Positions 9,152 through 17,254 of a stretch of 64,000 nucleotides of DNA are shown here, piece after piece. Under the pieces are notes generated by a model. The model did not search any database, was not told where the DNA came from, and was given only the letters and a program-made list of their open reading frames with translations. Made by a program: the position numbers and the translations under genes. Source of the stretch: Sutcliffiella cohnii (GTDB lineage: Bacteria; Bacillota; Bacilli; Bacillales; Bacillaceae_I); NCBI RefSeq assembly GCF_002250055.1, contig NZ_CP018866.1:543501-607500 (forward strand). Reading direction: 5' to 3'. Each line of letters starts with the position of its first letter. The stretch's first letter is position 1.

Positions 9152-9598
9152 TTGGAACGTAATATCGAAAAAAAGTTTGGATATCAAGTGGGAATGGTTG
9201 CCCATTTGTATCATAACTTATCAAACGAACGGCTAGCTCATTTTGACATAACAGTAGCTCAAGCGAGAGTATTATATATTTTAGTGCAGCACGGTCCACA
9301 AACTCAAGTAGAACTTCAACAGCAATTATATGTAAAAGCATCAACGATGACTGGGATTATCGATTCACTACTAAGCAAAAGCTTAATTGGAAAAGCAGAT
9401 AGTGAACAGGATAAACGAGCAAAAATTATTACTGTTACAGATAAGGGGAAAGAACTAGATCAAAAAATTTGGGAAGATATGTCCGATATGGAAGAAAAAA
9501 TATTGGCTGGATTCTCTAAAGAGGAATTAGCACTATTTAAATTTTGGCTAAGTAAAGTAAAAGATAACATATGTAAATTGAACGAGGGGGGAGAATAA
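9152..9598 (+). CDS. MarR family transcriptional regulator
   Basis: A 148-residue winged-helix repressor. The DNA-binding core is LVQHGPQTQVELQQQLYV, with KASTMTGIIDSLLSKSLI as the recognition segment and DKRAKIITVTDKG as the wing. The TTG start has AGGGAGGT 8 nt upstream. Its stop overlaps the ATG of the MATE pump by one base (TAATG), so the two are translationally coupled. It very probably represses this operon through the palindrome at 9098-9112 and is released by a ligand that the pump exports. Confidence 0.9.
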   Translation: MERNIEKKFGYQVGMVAHLYHNLSNERLAHFDITVAQARVLYILVQHGPQTQVELQQQLYVKASTMTGIIDSLLSKSLIGKADSEQDKRAKIITVTDKGKELDQKIWEDMSDMEEKILAGFSKEELALFKFWLSKVKDNICKLNEGGE

Positions 9599-10995
9599 TG
9601 AATCCTAAACAACAAACGGAGCTATTAGGAAAACAAAAAATTACAACGTTGTTACGTAACCTTTCTATTCCTGCAATGATTGGTATGTTCGTGATGACAT
9701 TGTACAACGTCGTAGATACTATTTTCATTTCTTATGGAGTTGGAATTGATGCAGTTGCCGGAACAACAATCGCCTTCCCGTTAATGATGATTGTCATGGC
9801 AGTATCCGCAGCATTAGGGATGGGAGGAGCTTCTGTTATCTCTCGTAGATTAGGAGAACAAAGAGGCGGAGAAGCTAATTTAGTATTCGGTAATATTATC
9901 TCCTTAATTATTATTGTAAGTATTATCGGACTTTTCATCGCATTTTTTGCATTAGAGCCTTTATTATTACTATTTGGGGCAACTCCTACGACTTTACCGT
10001 ACGCGATGGAGTACATGTTCCCAATCATGTTTGGTACCTTTTTCTTTTCATTCGGATTTGCTGCGAATAATATTGTTCGCTCTGAAGGGAATGCCAAGTT
10101 TGCCATGTACACGATGATTGTCCCGGCAATTATTAATATTATACTAGACCCAATTTTTATTTTTGGTTTTAACATGGGGGTTCGTGGTGCAGCTATTGCA
10201 ACAGTCATTTCCCAAATAGCAGTTACAGGGATGATTTTTCAATACTTTTTAGCAGGGAAAAGCTCTTTATCTCTACAGATGGAAAATTTAAAGTTGAAGT
10301 TTGGGATTGTAAAAGAAGTATTAGCAGTAGGTATGCCTGCATTCGTTCAACAAGCAGCGGGAAGCTTAATGATGATTGCGATTAATGCAATGCTTATCCA
10401 ACATGGGAGCGAAATGTATGTTGGTATTTTTGGAATCATTCAACGTATTTTAATGTTTACTGTTATTCCGATTACCGGAATTATGCAAGGTATGATGCCG
10501 ATTGTCGGATATAACTACGGGGCAAAGCAATTCGAACGGATGCGAGAAACGATTTGGATTACATTGAAAATCGTAACAGTATGTGCTGCTGTTATTTCGT
10601 TAATGTTAGTGTTTATACCTTCCCCGTTCTTACGTATTTTTACGTCTGATCCGACAGTCATAAAAGAAGGATCATTTGCGATGAGAATATTATTTATTAC
10701 TTTTTTTGTAGTAGGGGTTCAAGTAGTTGCGGGTGGCCTCTATCAAGCATTAGGAAGACCAAAACCAGCTTTAATATTATCACTGTCGAGACAAATACTA
10801 TTTTTAATTCCATTAGTATTAATATTACCTCAATTTTTTGGACTTATCGGTGTTTGGCTTGCGTTCCCAATCGCTGATATATTATCGTTTATTTTAGCGT
10901 CCGTATTGCTATATCGAGATCGTGATACTATTTTAGTAAAGGGTAAAAATGAAAGTGTGCACGAAGAAAACGAAAACGTTGTACTTCCATCATAA
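9598..10995 (+). CDS. MATE family efflux transporter
   Basis: A 465-residue protein with about 12 membrane helices in two homologous halves. It has typical MATE features: the N-terminal LLRNLSIPAMIGMFVMTLYNVVDT segment, GGASVISRRLGE after helix 2 and a matching QQAAGSLMMIAIN in the second half. MATE proteins export cationic drugs or metabolites by Na+ or H+ antiport. It is coupled to the upstream MarR gene and ended by a strong terminator. Substrate unknown. Confidence 0.9.
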   Translation: MNPKQQTELLGKQKITTLLRNLSIPAMIGMFVMTLYNVVDTIFISYGVGIDAVAGTTIAFPLMMIVMAVSAALGMGGASVISRRLGEQRGGEANLVFGNIISLIIIVSIIGLFIAFFALEPLLLLFGATPTTLPYAMEYMFPIMFGTFFFSFGFAANNIVRSEGNAKFAMYTMIVPAIINIILDPIFIFGFNMGVRGAAIATVISQIAVTGMIFQYFLAGKSSLSLQMENLKLKFGIVKEVLAVGMPAFVQQAAGSLMMIAINAMLIQHGSEMYVGIFGIIQRILMFTVIPITGIMQGMMPIVGYNYGAKQFERMRETIWITLKIVTVCAAVISLMLVFIPSPFLRIFTSDPTVIKEGSFAMRILFITFFVVGVQVVAGGLYQALGRPKPALILSLSRQILFLIPLVLILPQFFGLIGVWLAFPIADILSFILASVLLYRDRDTILVKGKNESVHEENENVVLPS

Positions 10996-11033
10996 AAAAA
11001 TGCTACAACCATAAAAGGTTGTAGCATTTTTTA
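10996..11033 (+). terminator. Rho-independent terminator
   Basis: AAATGCTACAACC-ATAAAA-GGTTGTAGCATTTTTT, a 13-bp perfect stem with a U tract. The A-run on the left lets it also serve the convergent TetR gene. Confidence 0.9.
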
Positions 11034-11043
11034 TCGGTATATA

Positions 11044-11907
11044 TTACATAAATTCTATAATAACTTTTTTTAGCTCTTGTAATTCACTTGATGGAAAGTG
11101 CTTTTCTAATGTGTTCAACGTACTTTCAATTAGGAATTTTCGAGGTTTTTTTGCATCAATTAGTTCATCCTCAATAAATTCAACGAGTTCCACGTATTTC
11201 ATTTCGTTTTCTCCGAGCTTTCCTTTTAGCGTTTCAATTTCCTCGCGTAAACGACGACGTAAGTTTTCGTGTTTATTTTGGTCTTTTGGAATCCAGTTAT
11301 TTATTAATTCTGGCTCGAACAATTGACTTTTTGTCCGGTAAGATTCTTCAATGATATGAACGATTTTGTCTACTGTAAACTGTACTACAAGTTGTAAGTT
11401 ATCATTCTTTCCATGTGCTAAAGCTTCGTAACGTAAATTTTGATGAAGTAAACCCATGAACATAATGGCTCCATCTAATAAATAGGCTTTTTTTTGTTCT
11501 CCGAAAATATCAATAAACCGATTGAACACCCAATTGATTGTTTTTATTTGAACACCAGTTATAAATTGTTTTAGCTCTTCATCCTTCGAGAAAAAAGCTT
11601 CTTCGAATAAAGGAAGAACACGATTAGCTCTGTTTTTTCTTAACTGAAATTCCATTTGTTGTATAAAAGGGTCGAGAGATGTACGATCTTTCCCGTTTAA
11701 AATGGCTTCCCGCTCTTTTTCTAAATCAACGTAAAGAGATGTAAAAACTTCTTTAAATAATTCATTCTTAGATGAAAAATAATTATAAAAGGTACCTTTT
11801 GAAATTCCGCTAGCGTCTAATATGTCTTGAATGGACGTAGTATGGAAACCTTTATTTATAAATAGTTGATGAGCTACTTTTATAACATGTAGTTTTCGTT
11901 CGTTCAT
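11044..11907 (-). CDS. TetR family transcriptional regulator
   Basis: A 287-residue regulator, longer than the typical 190-220. The N-terminal helix-turn-helix is canonical (HQLFINKGFHTTSIQDILDA, then SKGTFYNYFSSKNELFKEVF). The C-terminal extension includes a coiled coil (RRRLREEIETLKGKLGENE). ATG 11907 is used because AAAGGTGA lies 7 nt upstream; the longer frame starts inside that site. It is divergent from a DHA2 efflux pump, so it likely represses the pump and itself, a layout like B. subtilis YerO-type regulators. Confidence 0.88.
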   Translation of the reverse strand: MNERKLHVIKVAHQLFINKGFHTTSIQDILDASGISKGTFYNYFSSKNELFKEVFTSLYVDLEKEREAILNGKDRTSLDPFIQQMEFQLRKNRANRVLPLFEEAFFSKDEELKQFITGVQIKTINWVFNRFIDIFGEQKKAYLLDGAIMFMGLLHQNLRYEALAHGKNDNLQLVVQFTVDKIVHIIEESYRTKSQLFEPELINNWIPKDQNKHENLRRRLREEIETLKGKLGENEMKYVELVEFIEDELIDAKKPRKFLIESTLNTLEKHFPSSELQELKKVIIEFM

Positions 11908-11925
11908 ATAATCACCTTTCATCTA

Positions 11926-12030
11926 AATTGAACTATTAGTACAAAAATAATAGTACATGATTTTCTTCATCAGTACAAACACTAATTTAATCAGAAGATT
12001 TACCAATTGAAATAATTGAACTAATGGTAT
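11926..12030. promoter_or_regulatory. Divergent TetR/MFS control region with repeated candidate operator
   Basis: The motif AATTGAACTAxTxGTAx occurs twice in the same orientation, at 11926-11942 (AATTGAACTATTAGTAC) and 12014-12030 (AATTGAACTAATGGTAT). The first is followed by TAATAGTAC at 11947-11955. The spacing and AT-rich promoter context suggest TetR binding sites, but neither is a clean palindrome. Confidence 0.35.
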
Positions 12031-12090
12031 ATTATATAGTTTATATAACGTAAGTATAAATAATGAACTTTAAGTATAGGGGGAAATTAC

Positions 12091-13635
12091 ATGGACCAAT
12101 CCATAAAAGAGACTTCGCGTCCTCCATATGGAATCCTCACCGTGTTAATGATTGGGGCTTTTATTGCTTTTTTAAATAATACTTTACTAAATATTGCTTT
12201 ACCGTCGATAATGGTTGATTTGAATGTAGAGCCTTCAACCGTCCAATGGTTAGCTACTGGATTTATGCTTGTCAATGGAGTATTAGTTCCGATGACAGCT
12301 TTTTTAATTCAAAAGTATTCTGTCCGTCATTTATTTTTAGTGGCAATGGGCTTATTTACGATAGGGACAATAGTTGCAGGAGCAGCTCATATTTTTCCTA
12401 TTTTATTAACAGGTAGAATGTTGCAGGCAGCTGGTTCTGCCATTATGATGCCTCTTTTAATGAACGTAATGTTAGTAAGTTTCCCTGTTGAACGTAGAGG
12501 TTCTGCTATGGGGATGTTTGGACTAATTATGATGGCAGCTCCAGCAATTGGACCGACTTTGTCAGGGTGGATTGTTCAAAACTATGATTGGAGAATGCTC
12601 TTTCATTTCTTAACTCCAATTGCCATAATCGTTGTCTTAATAGGGTATTTCTTATTAAAAGATAAAAAACAAAAAGTAAATTTGAAATTAGATATTTTCT
12701 CGCTTGTCTTATCAAGTATTGGGTTTGGAGGAATTCTTTACGGATTCAGTGCAGCTGGTAATGCTGGATGGGGAAGCCCGCAAGTATACTTAACCATTAT
12801 TGTCGGTGCAATAGCTTTACTATGGTTTATACTACGCCAATCTTACCAAAAGAAACCAATGTTAAACTTCGGTGTGTATCGATACCCAATGTTTGCTCTT
12901 TCTTCTGTTATTACGATGGTCCTTAACATGGCGATGTTTTCTGGGATGCTATTATTACCTATCTATGTTCAAACAATACGTGGAATTGACCCATTTGAAG
13001 CAGGATTAATGCTTTTACCGGGTGCTTTAGCAATGGCCTTTATGTCACCAATTACAGGAAAGCTATTCGATAAATTTGGTGGAAAAGTGTTAGCAATCAG
13101 TGGTATTACGATTCTTGTTGTTACAACGTATTATTTAAGTGAGTTAACGATGGAAACGACATACGGGTTTTTAATGGTTCTTCACGCAATCCGAATGTTT
13201 GGTATTTCGATGGTAATGATGCCTGTTTCTACAAATGGTTTAAATCAATTACCTAGAAGCTTTTACCCACACGGAACAGCGATGAATAATACATTGAACC
13301 AAGTTTCAGGTGCCATTGGAACGGCGTTACTCGTTACAGTAATGGCAAACAGAAGTGTAACACACGGAAATGTTATGATGGAAAAAGCTGTAGGTGATCT
13401 AGGAAGCCAACCGTCGGGAGCGGCATTAGCAGCATTAGAGCAAGAGGTTTCCATGCTAGCAACGTTAGAGGGAATTAATGATGCGTTTTTTGTAGCAACT
13501 TGCATTTCTGTTGTTGCGCTAGTTTTAGCCTTCTTCATCAAACGTGCAAAACCGATGGAAGAGCCAGATACAAATCCTGAGGGCCAAAAAGAAGAAGCAA
13601 AAAAAGTTCAAGCCAAGTTAGTAGAGGTTAAATAA
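12091..13635 (+). CDS. MFS drug efflux transporter, DHA2 (EmrB/QacA) family
   Basis: A 514-residue, 14-helix proton-driven exporter. It shows the DHA2 hallmarks: NNTLLNIALPSIMVDL in helix 1, WLATGFMLVNGVLVP in helix 2, GRMLQAAGSAIMMPLLMNV (helix 4 and loop) and the antiporter motif C region MMAAPAIGPTLSGWIV. The hydrophilic C-terminal tail is lysine- and glutamate-rich. RBS AGGGGGAAA precedes ATG. Divergent from the TetR gene, which probably controls it. Substrates are probably amphipathic drugs; not determinable here. Confidence 0.9.
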   Translation: MDQSIKETSRPPYGILTVLMIGAFIAFLNNTLLNIALPSIMVDLNVEPSTVQWLATGFMLVNGVLVPMTAFLIQKYSVRHLFLVAMGLFTIGTIVAGAAHIFPILLTGRMLQAAGSAIMMPLLMNVMLVSFPVERRGSAMGMFGLIMMAAPAIGPTLSGWIVQNYDWRMLFHFLTPIAIIVVLIGYFLLKDKKQKVNLKLDIFSLVLSSIGFGGILYGFSAAGNAGWGSPQVYLTIIVGAIALLWFILRQSYQKKPMLNFGVYRYPMFALSSVITMVLNMAMFSGMLLLPIYVQTIRGIDPFEAGLMLLPGALAMAFMSPITGKLFDKFGGKVLAISGITILVVTTYYLSELTMETTYGFLMVLHAIRMFGISMVMMPVSTNGLNQLPRSFYPHGTAMNNTLNQVSGAIGTALLVTVMANRSVTHGNVMMEKAVGDLGSQPSGAALAALEQEVSMLATLEGINDAFFVATCISVVALVLAFFIKRAKPMEEPDTNPEGQKEEAKKVQAKLVEVK

Positions 13636-13637
13636 GG

Positions 13638-13671
13638 AAAAGCGATGTGGATTCTACATCGCTTTTTTTAG
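13638..13671 (+). terminator. Rho-independent terminator
   Basis: AAAGCGATGT-GGATTCT-ACATCGCTTTTTTT after the MFS gene. Confidence 0.85.
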
Positions 13672-13756
13672 TTAATAGGAGCAGCACAGTATAACTTCCA
13701 AATATTTGAAGAAAATAAAAGTGGAATTATTGGAATATGATAATTAGGAGAAAATA

Positions 13757-14281
13757 ATGCACTTTATATTTAACGGTTTATTTTTTATTGCTGGAGTAAT
13801 ATGGGGAGATTGGAAAAGGTGGAGACTTTATTATCCAACTATCCTTTTTCTTATTTGTGTAGATTTGTTGAAAAACTTCCTTTTCTATAACTATTCTATG
13901 TGGACATACGAAGAAACATTTTTTGGCGAGACTATATTACAAAACCACACATTTATCAATTTGATGATTATGGTAATTGTTTATCCAGCAACTGTTTTAA
14001 TATATCTTGGACGCTTTCCACAAAAAAGACAAAACCAATTTTTCTGGATTTTATTTTGGATCGTTACATATTGGGTTGTCGAGTACGTCAATTTAAACTA
14101 CTTAAATTTAATCAATCATTATAACGGTTGGAATATGAAATGGTCATTTCTATTTCTTATTGTCATGTTTGTCATGTTAAAGATTCACCACAAAAATCCA
14201 TTATTAGCTTGGGCATTATCTATCCTTTTCATTTTATTTTTATGGAATGTTTTTGATATATCAGTTGAAATATTAAAATGA
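13757..14281 (+). CDS. CBO0543-family membrane protein
   Basis: A 174-residue polytopic protein with about five hydrophobic helices, rich in aromatic residues, with N-terminal GVIWGDWKRWRLYYPTILF and central YWVVEYVNLNYLNLINHYNGW. This pattern is that of the CBO0543 family of small membrane proteins found in spore-forming Firmicutes; no function is known. ATG follows GGAGAAAATA. A distant relative lies at 31858-32439. Confidence 0.6.
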   Translation: MHFIFNGLFFIAGVIWGDWKRWRLYYPTILFLICVDLLKNFLFYNYSMWTYEETFFGETILQNHTFINLMIMVIVYPATVLIYLGRFPQKRQNQFFWILFWIVTYWVVEYVNLNYLNLINHYNGWNMKWSFLFLIVMFVMLKIHHKNPLLAWALSILFILFLWNVFDISVEILK

Positions 14282-14332
14282 AACCTTCCTAAAAGTATTG
14301 TTTTTAATCGAAAATCTACTTTAGCCTTCATA

Positions 14333-14363
14333 AAAAAACTCACCAGATGGTGAGCTTTTTTAA
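14333..14363. terminator. Bidirectional terminator
   Basis: AAAAAACTCACC-AGAT-GGTGAGCTTTTTT. A and T runs on both sides let it serve the membrane-protein gene and the convergent BH0509-like gene. Confidence 0.8.
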
Positions 14364-14509
14364 TTATGATGATCAAACACCATTTGTTCGTAAACTTTAT
14401 TGTATAAATGCTCAATATCATGGTCTGTCATGTAAGCAAATGTAAGTGGGTCTGTTCCTTTCATTAACTCAAGAAATTCGATCATGTTTTTCCGTTCAAC
14501 TCTACTCAT
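14360..14509 (-). CDS. BH0509-family small protein
   Basis: A 49-residue reading frame: MSRVERKNMIEFLELMKG, then a middle part with MTDHDIEHLYNKVYEQM, ending FDHHN. AAGGAGG lies 12 nt upstream of the ATG. The N-terminal MSRxERKNMIEFL and the MTDxxIEHLYxKVYE segment match what I know as the BH0509 family, short conserved Bacillus proteins of unknown function. The stop overlaps the shared terminator. Too short for routine gene callers. Confidence 0.75.
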   Translation of the reverse strand: MSRVERKNMIEFLELMKGTDPLTFAYMTDHDIEHLYNKVYEQMVFDHHN

Positions 14510-14673
14510 TTTTTATATTCCTCCTTAAGTTGTATTAATACAGTTATATTATAATTTATTTTATTATATAACAGAATATTCGAAAATGGTACACATTTTA
14601 TAAAAATTTTTCCGTAATTTTTTTCGTATGTTATATTGGTGATGGAAAGAATAAGTTTTTAGGAGAAATATAT

Positions 14674-15279
14674 ATGCAAGAACAGTACTATGATCAATTA
14701 TTAAATATTGAAACATCAGAGGTGCAAAAAGGATTTCACTCTTCCTTCCATTATCATCGATATGAGCCTACACCCTATGAGGCGCTTGTATTATTCTTCG
14801 AGCAATATTCGTTAACGAACAAAGACCGTATTATTGATTTTGGTTGTGGAAAGGGTCGGTTGAACTTTTTTGTGCATCATTTTTTTGGTACCAGAGCAAC
14901 AGGTATTGAAATGGACGAAACGTTTTATAAAGAAGCCCTTCAAAATAGGCGGAAATATTGGTTAAAAAGAAGAGAAATCGGCGACCAAATTCAGTTTTTT
15001 CAATGTTTAGCTGAAAACTATTCAATAAGTAAAGAAGACAATGTTTTTTATTTCTTTAATCCTTTCACCGTTCAAATATTTATGAAAGTAGTAAGAAATA
15101 TATTAGCTTCATATGAGGTGGAACCGCGTAAACTTGATATCATTCTTTATTATCCTGCAAACGAATATACGTATTATTTAGAAGAACAGACTCCTTTTTA
15201 CTTATTTCAAGAAGTACTGTTACCTCGTTACGAACATAACCCGTATGAAAAGTTTTTAATTTATCGATTAGATTGTTAA
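14674..15279 (+). CDS. Class I SAM-dependent methyltransferase
   Basis: A 201-residue protein with motif I IIDFGCGKGRLNFF (residues 53-66), the motif II acidic residue in TGIEMDETFY and a motif IV-like FYFFNPF. The Rossmann-fold methyltransferase assignment is sound; the substrate is unknown. TTTTTAGGAGAAATATAT precedes the ATG. The TAA stop directly abuts a repeat A copy. Confidence 0.8.
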   Translation: MQEQYYDQLLNIETSEVQKGFHSSFHYHRYEPTPYEALVLFFEQYSLTNKDRIIDFGCGKGRLNFFVHHFFGTRATGIEMDETFYKEALQNRRKYWLKRREIGDQIQFFQCLAENYSISKEDNVFYFFNPFTVQIFMKVVRNILASYEVEPRKLDIILYYPANEYTYYLEEQTPFYLFQEVLLPRYEHNPYEKFLIYRLDC

Positions 15280-15559
15280 AGAGGTTGGGACATAACTATT
15301 TTAATCAAAGTAAAAAACGAACAAAAATACTCGGGGAAAACCCGCTCCGGAAATATACTTCGCTTTCCGCGGGCGTGTCTAGTTACGGCGGCTTGGCCCT
15401 CGAGACATAAGCCAGTCACTTCCGTTGGGCAAAGAGCGCCCAACTGCAGCGCCTGTCTTATGCTTGTCGGGCCAGGTCGAGCCGCCTTCACTTTTCGTAG
15501 CTGGTGAGCCTCCTCGTGCTGCGCACTGCGGGGTCTCACCTATGCCTTTCCTCCCGCAG
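15278..15559 (+). repeat. Dispersed repeat A, copy 3, left part (split by IS110)
   Basis: Begins AAAGAGGTTGGGACATAAC at the methyltransferase stop and runs to CTTTCCTCCCGCAG, where it is broken by the insertion element. The missing right part resumes at 17153. Contains a nested B unit at 15376-15499. Confidence 0.85.
15376..15499 (+). repeat. Repeat B nested in repeat A copy 3
   Basis: A 124-bp unit TGTCTAGTTACGGCGG to TTCACTTTTCGTA with inner arms GTTGGGC/GCCCAAC, at the same point of repeat A as in copies 1 and 4. Confidence 0.8.
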
Positions 15560-15810
15560 TCTTTCATGTATTACAAGCTATACACCACAGAGAATGAAAA
15601 TGGTTTTTGCGTGGCTATACTAATGCTACGGCTGGATGAGGAAGGTCGTGACTCCTTGGTGTGTGTGAGCCCTCCCCGCAGTCTGACTCCTTCGACCACG
15701 GTGCATCACAGATTGTTGCTCCCTTTATGGGAAGCACTCATGGTAGATTAACCCTATTCTGGTTGTTGCACCAGCCTCAAAACTTCTTCGCCGTAGAAAG
15801 GATGTTTTCA
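15560..15810 (+). ncRNA. Candidate bridge RNA region of the IS110 element
   Basis: Non-coding left end upstream of the recombinase. Segment 15671-15681 (CCTCCCCGCAG) ends in CCCGCAG, identical to the left flank of the insertion. Segment 15685-15691 (GACTCCT) is the exact reverse complement of the right flank AGGAGTC. Segment 15738-15746 (TCATGGTAG) is identical to the element's right end at 17146-17154. These correspond to left-target, right-target and left-donor guides of IS110-type bridge RNAs. A second GACTCCT sits at 15650-15656. No convincing right-donor guide was found. Exact RNA ends are not defined. Confidence 0.6.
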
Positions 15811-17034
15811 ATGGAAGTAATCATTGAGAATGCTTGTGGTATGGATGTCCACAAGGATAGCATTACTGCATGTGCCATTACAGCAAAAGGAAAGGAGATT
15901 GAAACTTTTTCAACTAAAACTATATATCTTATAGAGTTGGTGGACTGGGTTAAGAAACACAACTGTACCCATGTGGCGATGGAAAGTACAAGTGTCTACT
16001 GGAAACCTATTGTCAATTTACTAGAAGCAGAAGGTATTGAATTTCTAGTTGTGAATGCTCAACATATTAAAGCTGTTCCTGGGCGTAAAACCGATGTGAA
16101 AGATGCCGAATGGATTGCCAAATTACTTCGTCACGGTTTACTTAAAGCTAGTTATATTCCTGACCGAAATCAGCGAGAATTACGTGAACTTGTGCGTTAT
16201 CGTCGTAGCATAATTGAAGAACGTGCCAGACAATATAATCGGATTCAAAAAGTGTTAGAAGGAGCTAATATCAAGCTTGGCTCTGTTGTTTCTGACATTA
16301 TGGGAGTTTCTTCTCGTGATATGCTTCGATCCATAGCGGAAGGGAATGAAGACCTTGAAGAGTTAACAAACTTTGCGAGAGGAAGAATGAAAAATAAAAA
16401 AGATGAATTGAAACTCGCACTTCAAGGGTATATTCAAGAACATCAACGATTTATGATAAAAACGATTATGGATCATATCGATTTCCTAACTGAGCAAATC
16501 GATAAACTAGACAAAGAGATAGAAAAAAGGATGGAAGACGATCAAGAAGACATAGATCGTTTAGATTCCATTCCTGGCATTGGAAGAAAAATGGCGGAAC
16601 AAATGCTTGCAGAAATTGGTCCAAATATAAAAGAGCAATTCCCGACTGCACCCCAACTATGTTCATGGGCGGGTTTAGTTCCAGGAAATAACCAAAGTGC
16701 TGGAAAACGTAAGTCATCCAAAACGATGAAAGGAAACAAATATCTTAAATCAGCACTCATTGAAGCAGCTCATTCTGTTCGAGGGTCTAAAAACTACCTT
16801 GGTGCACTTTACCGTCGGACTGCTTCACGTAAAGGTAAAAAGCGTGCAGCAGTTGTTGTAGCCCATGCGATGTTACGAATCTCCTATTATCTCTTAACAC
16901 GAAAGGAAATGTACGTAGATCTAGGAGAAGACTACTTCGATAAGCAAAGACAACAGTCCATTGTTAGACATTCACTACGAAGATTAGAAAATTTAGGCTA
17001 CACCGTGACACTAGTTGAACCAAAAGTTTCATAA
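15811..17034 (+). CDS. IS110 family transposase (DEDD recombinase)
   Basis: A 407-residue recombinase. The N-terminal RuvC-like DEDD domain shows D12 (GMDVHKD), E58 (AMEST), D95 and D98 (KTDVKDAEW). A coiled coil occupies the middle. The C-terminal transposase_20 domain has the IPGIGRKMAEQMLAEIG helix-hairpin-helix and the serine-bearing segment GNNQSAGKRKSS, whose serine is the expected nucleophile. The frame is intact with no stops, so the element may be active. ATG 15811 has AAAGGA 9 nt upstream; ATG 15802 is also in frame. It cuts and joins DNA using an RNA guide made from its own non-coding end. Confidence 0.93.
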   Translation: MEVIIENACGMDVHKDSITACAITAKGKEIETFSTKTIYLIELVDWVKKHNCTHVAMESTSVYWKPIVNLLEAEGIEFLVVNAQHIKAVPGRKTDVKDAEWIAKLLRHGLLKASYIPDRNQRELRELVRYRRSIIEERARQYNRIQKVLEGANIKLGSVVSDIMGVSSRDMLRSIAEGNEDLEELTNFARGRMKNKKDELKLALQGYIQEHQRFMIKTIMDHIDFLTEQIDKLDKEIEKRMEDDQEDIDRLDSIPGIGRKMAEQMLAEIGPNIKEQFPTAPQLCSWAGLVPGNNQSAGKRKSSKTMKGNKYLKSALIEAAHSVRGSKNYLGALYRRTASRKGKKRAAVVVAHAMLRISYYLLTRKEMYVDLGEDYFDKQRQQSIVRHSLRRLENLGYTVTLVEPKVS

Positions 17035-17152
17035 AGCGATCCCAAAAAGTCGATAGATTTTTGAGTATGACGCTCTCCTCAAAAAACAAGAATAAGCTGC
17101 GTCTAATTTAGTATTGCCATTTTTCCATATTTTAGTGTTATATTTTCATGGT

Positions 17153-17235
17153 AGGAGTCTACGTATATTTCCTCCGCTAAACCTGCAATATTTCGTCTTT
17201 TGAGGTGATTACATTAGTCTTGACTCAGCCTCTTT
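17153..17235 (+). repeat. Dispersed repeat A, copy 3, right part
   Basis: AGGAGTCTACGTATATTTCCTCCGC through GACTCAGCCTCTTT, the remainder of the repeat begun at 15278. It lies 19 bp from the natK stop codon. Confidence 0.85.
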
Positions 17236-17254
17236 AACTATTGAAAGTTATGTA

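Larger units (their letters stand above)
15560..17154 (+). mobile_element. IS110-family insertion sequence
   Basis: About 1.6 kb, with boundaries set by the interruption of repeat A: left flank CCTCCCGCAG, right flank AG-GAGTCTACG. AG is present at both junctions, fitting a dinucleotide core exchanged during insertion. There are no long terminal inverted repeats, but the left end (CTTTCATGTA) and right end (TTTTCATGGTAG) resemble each other. It comprises a 250-bp 5' non-coding end, one intact recombinase gene and a 119-bp 3' end. A longer 5' end is typical of the IS110 subgroup rather than IS1111. A possible outward promoter TTGCCA-18-TTATAT lies at 17114-17143; in a circular form it would read into the left end. 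Confidence 0.88.

Noticed and set aside
14543..14573. Per-like or Fur-like operator before the BH0509-like gene
   Set aside because: GTTATAT and ATATAAC are inverted but far apart in a stretch of nearly pure A/T; likely chance.
15661..15810. N-terminal extension of the IS110 transposase
   Set aside because: The extension lies in the non-coding guide region; the conserved domain and the ribosome site both support a start at 15811.
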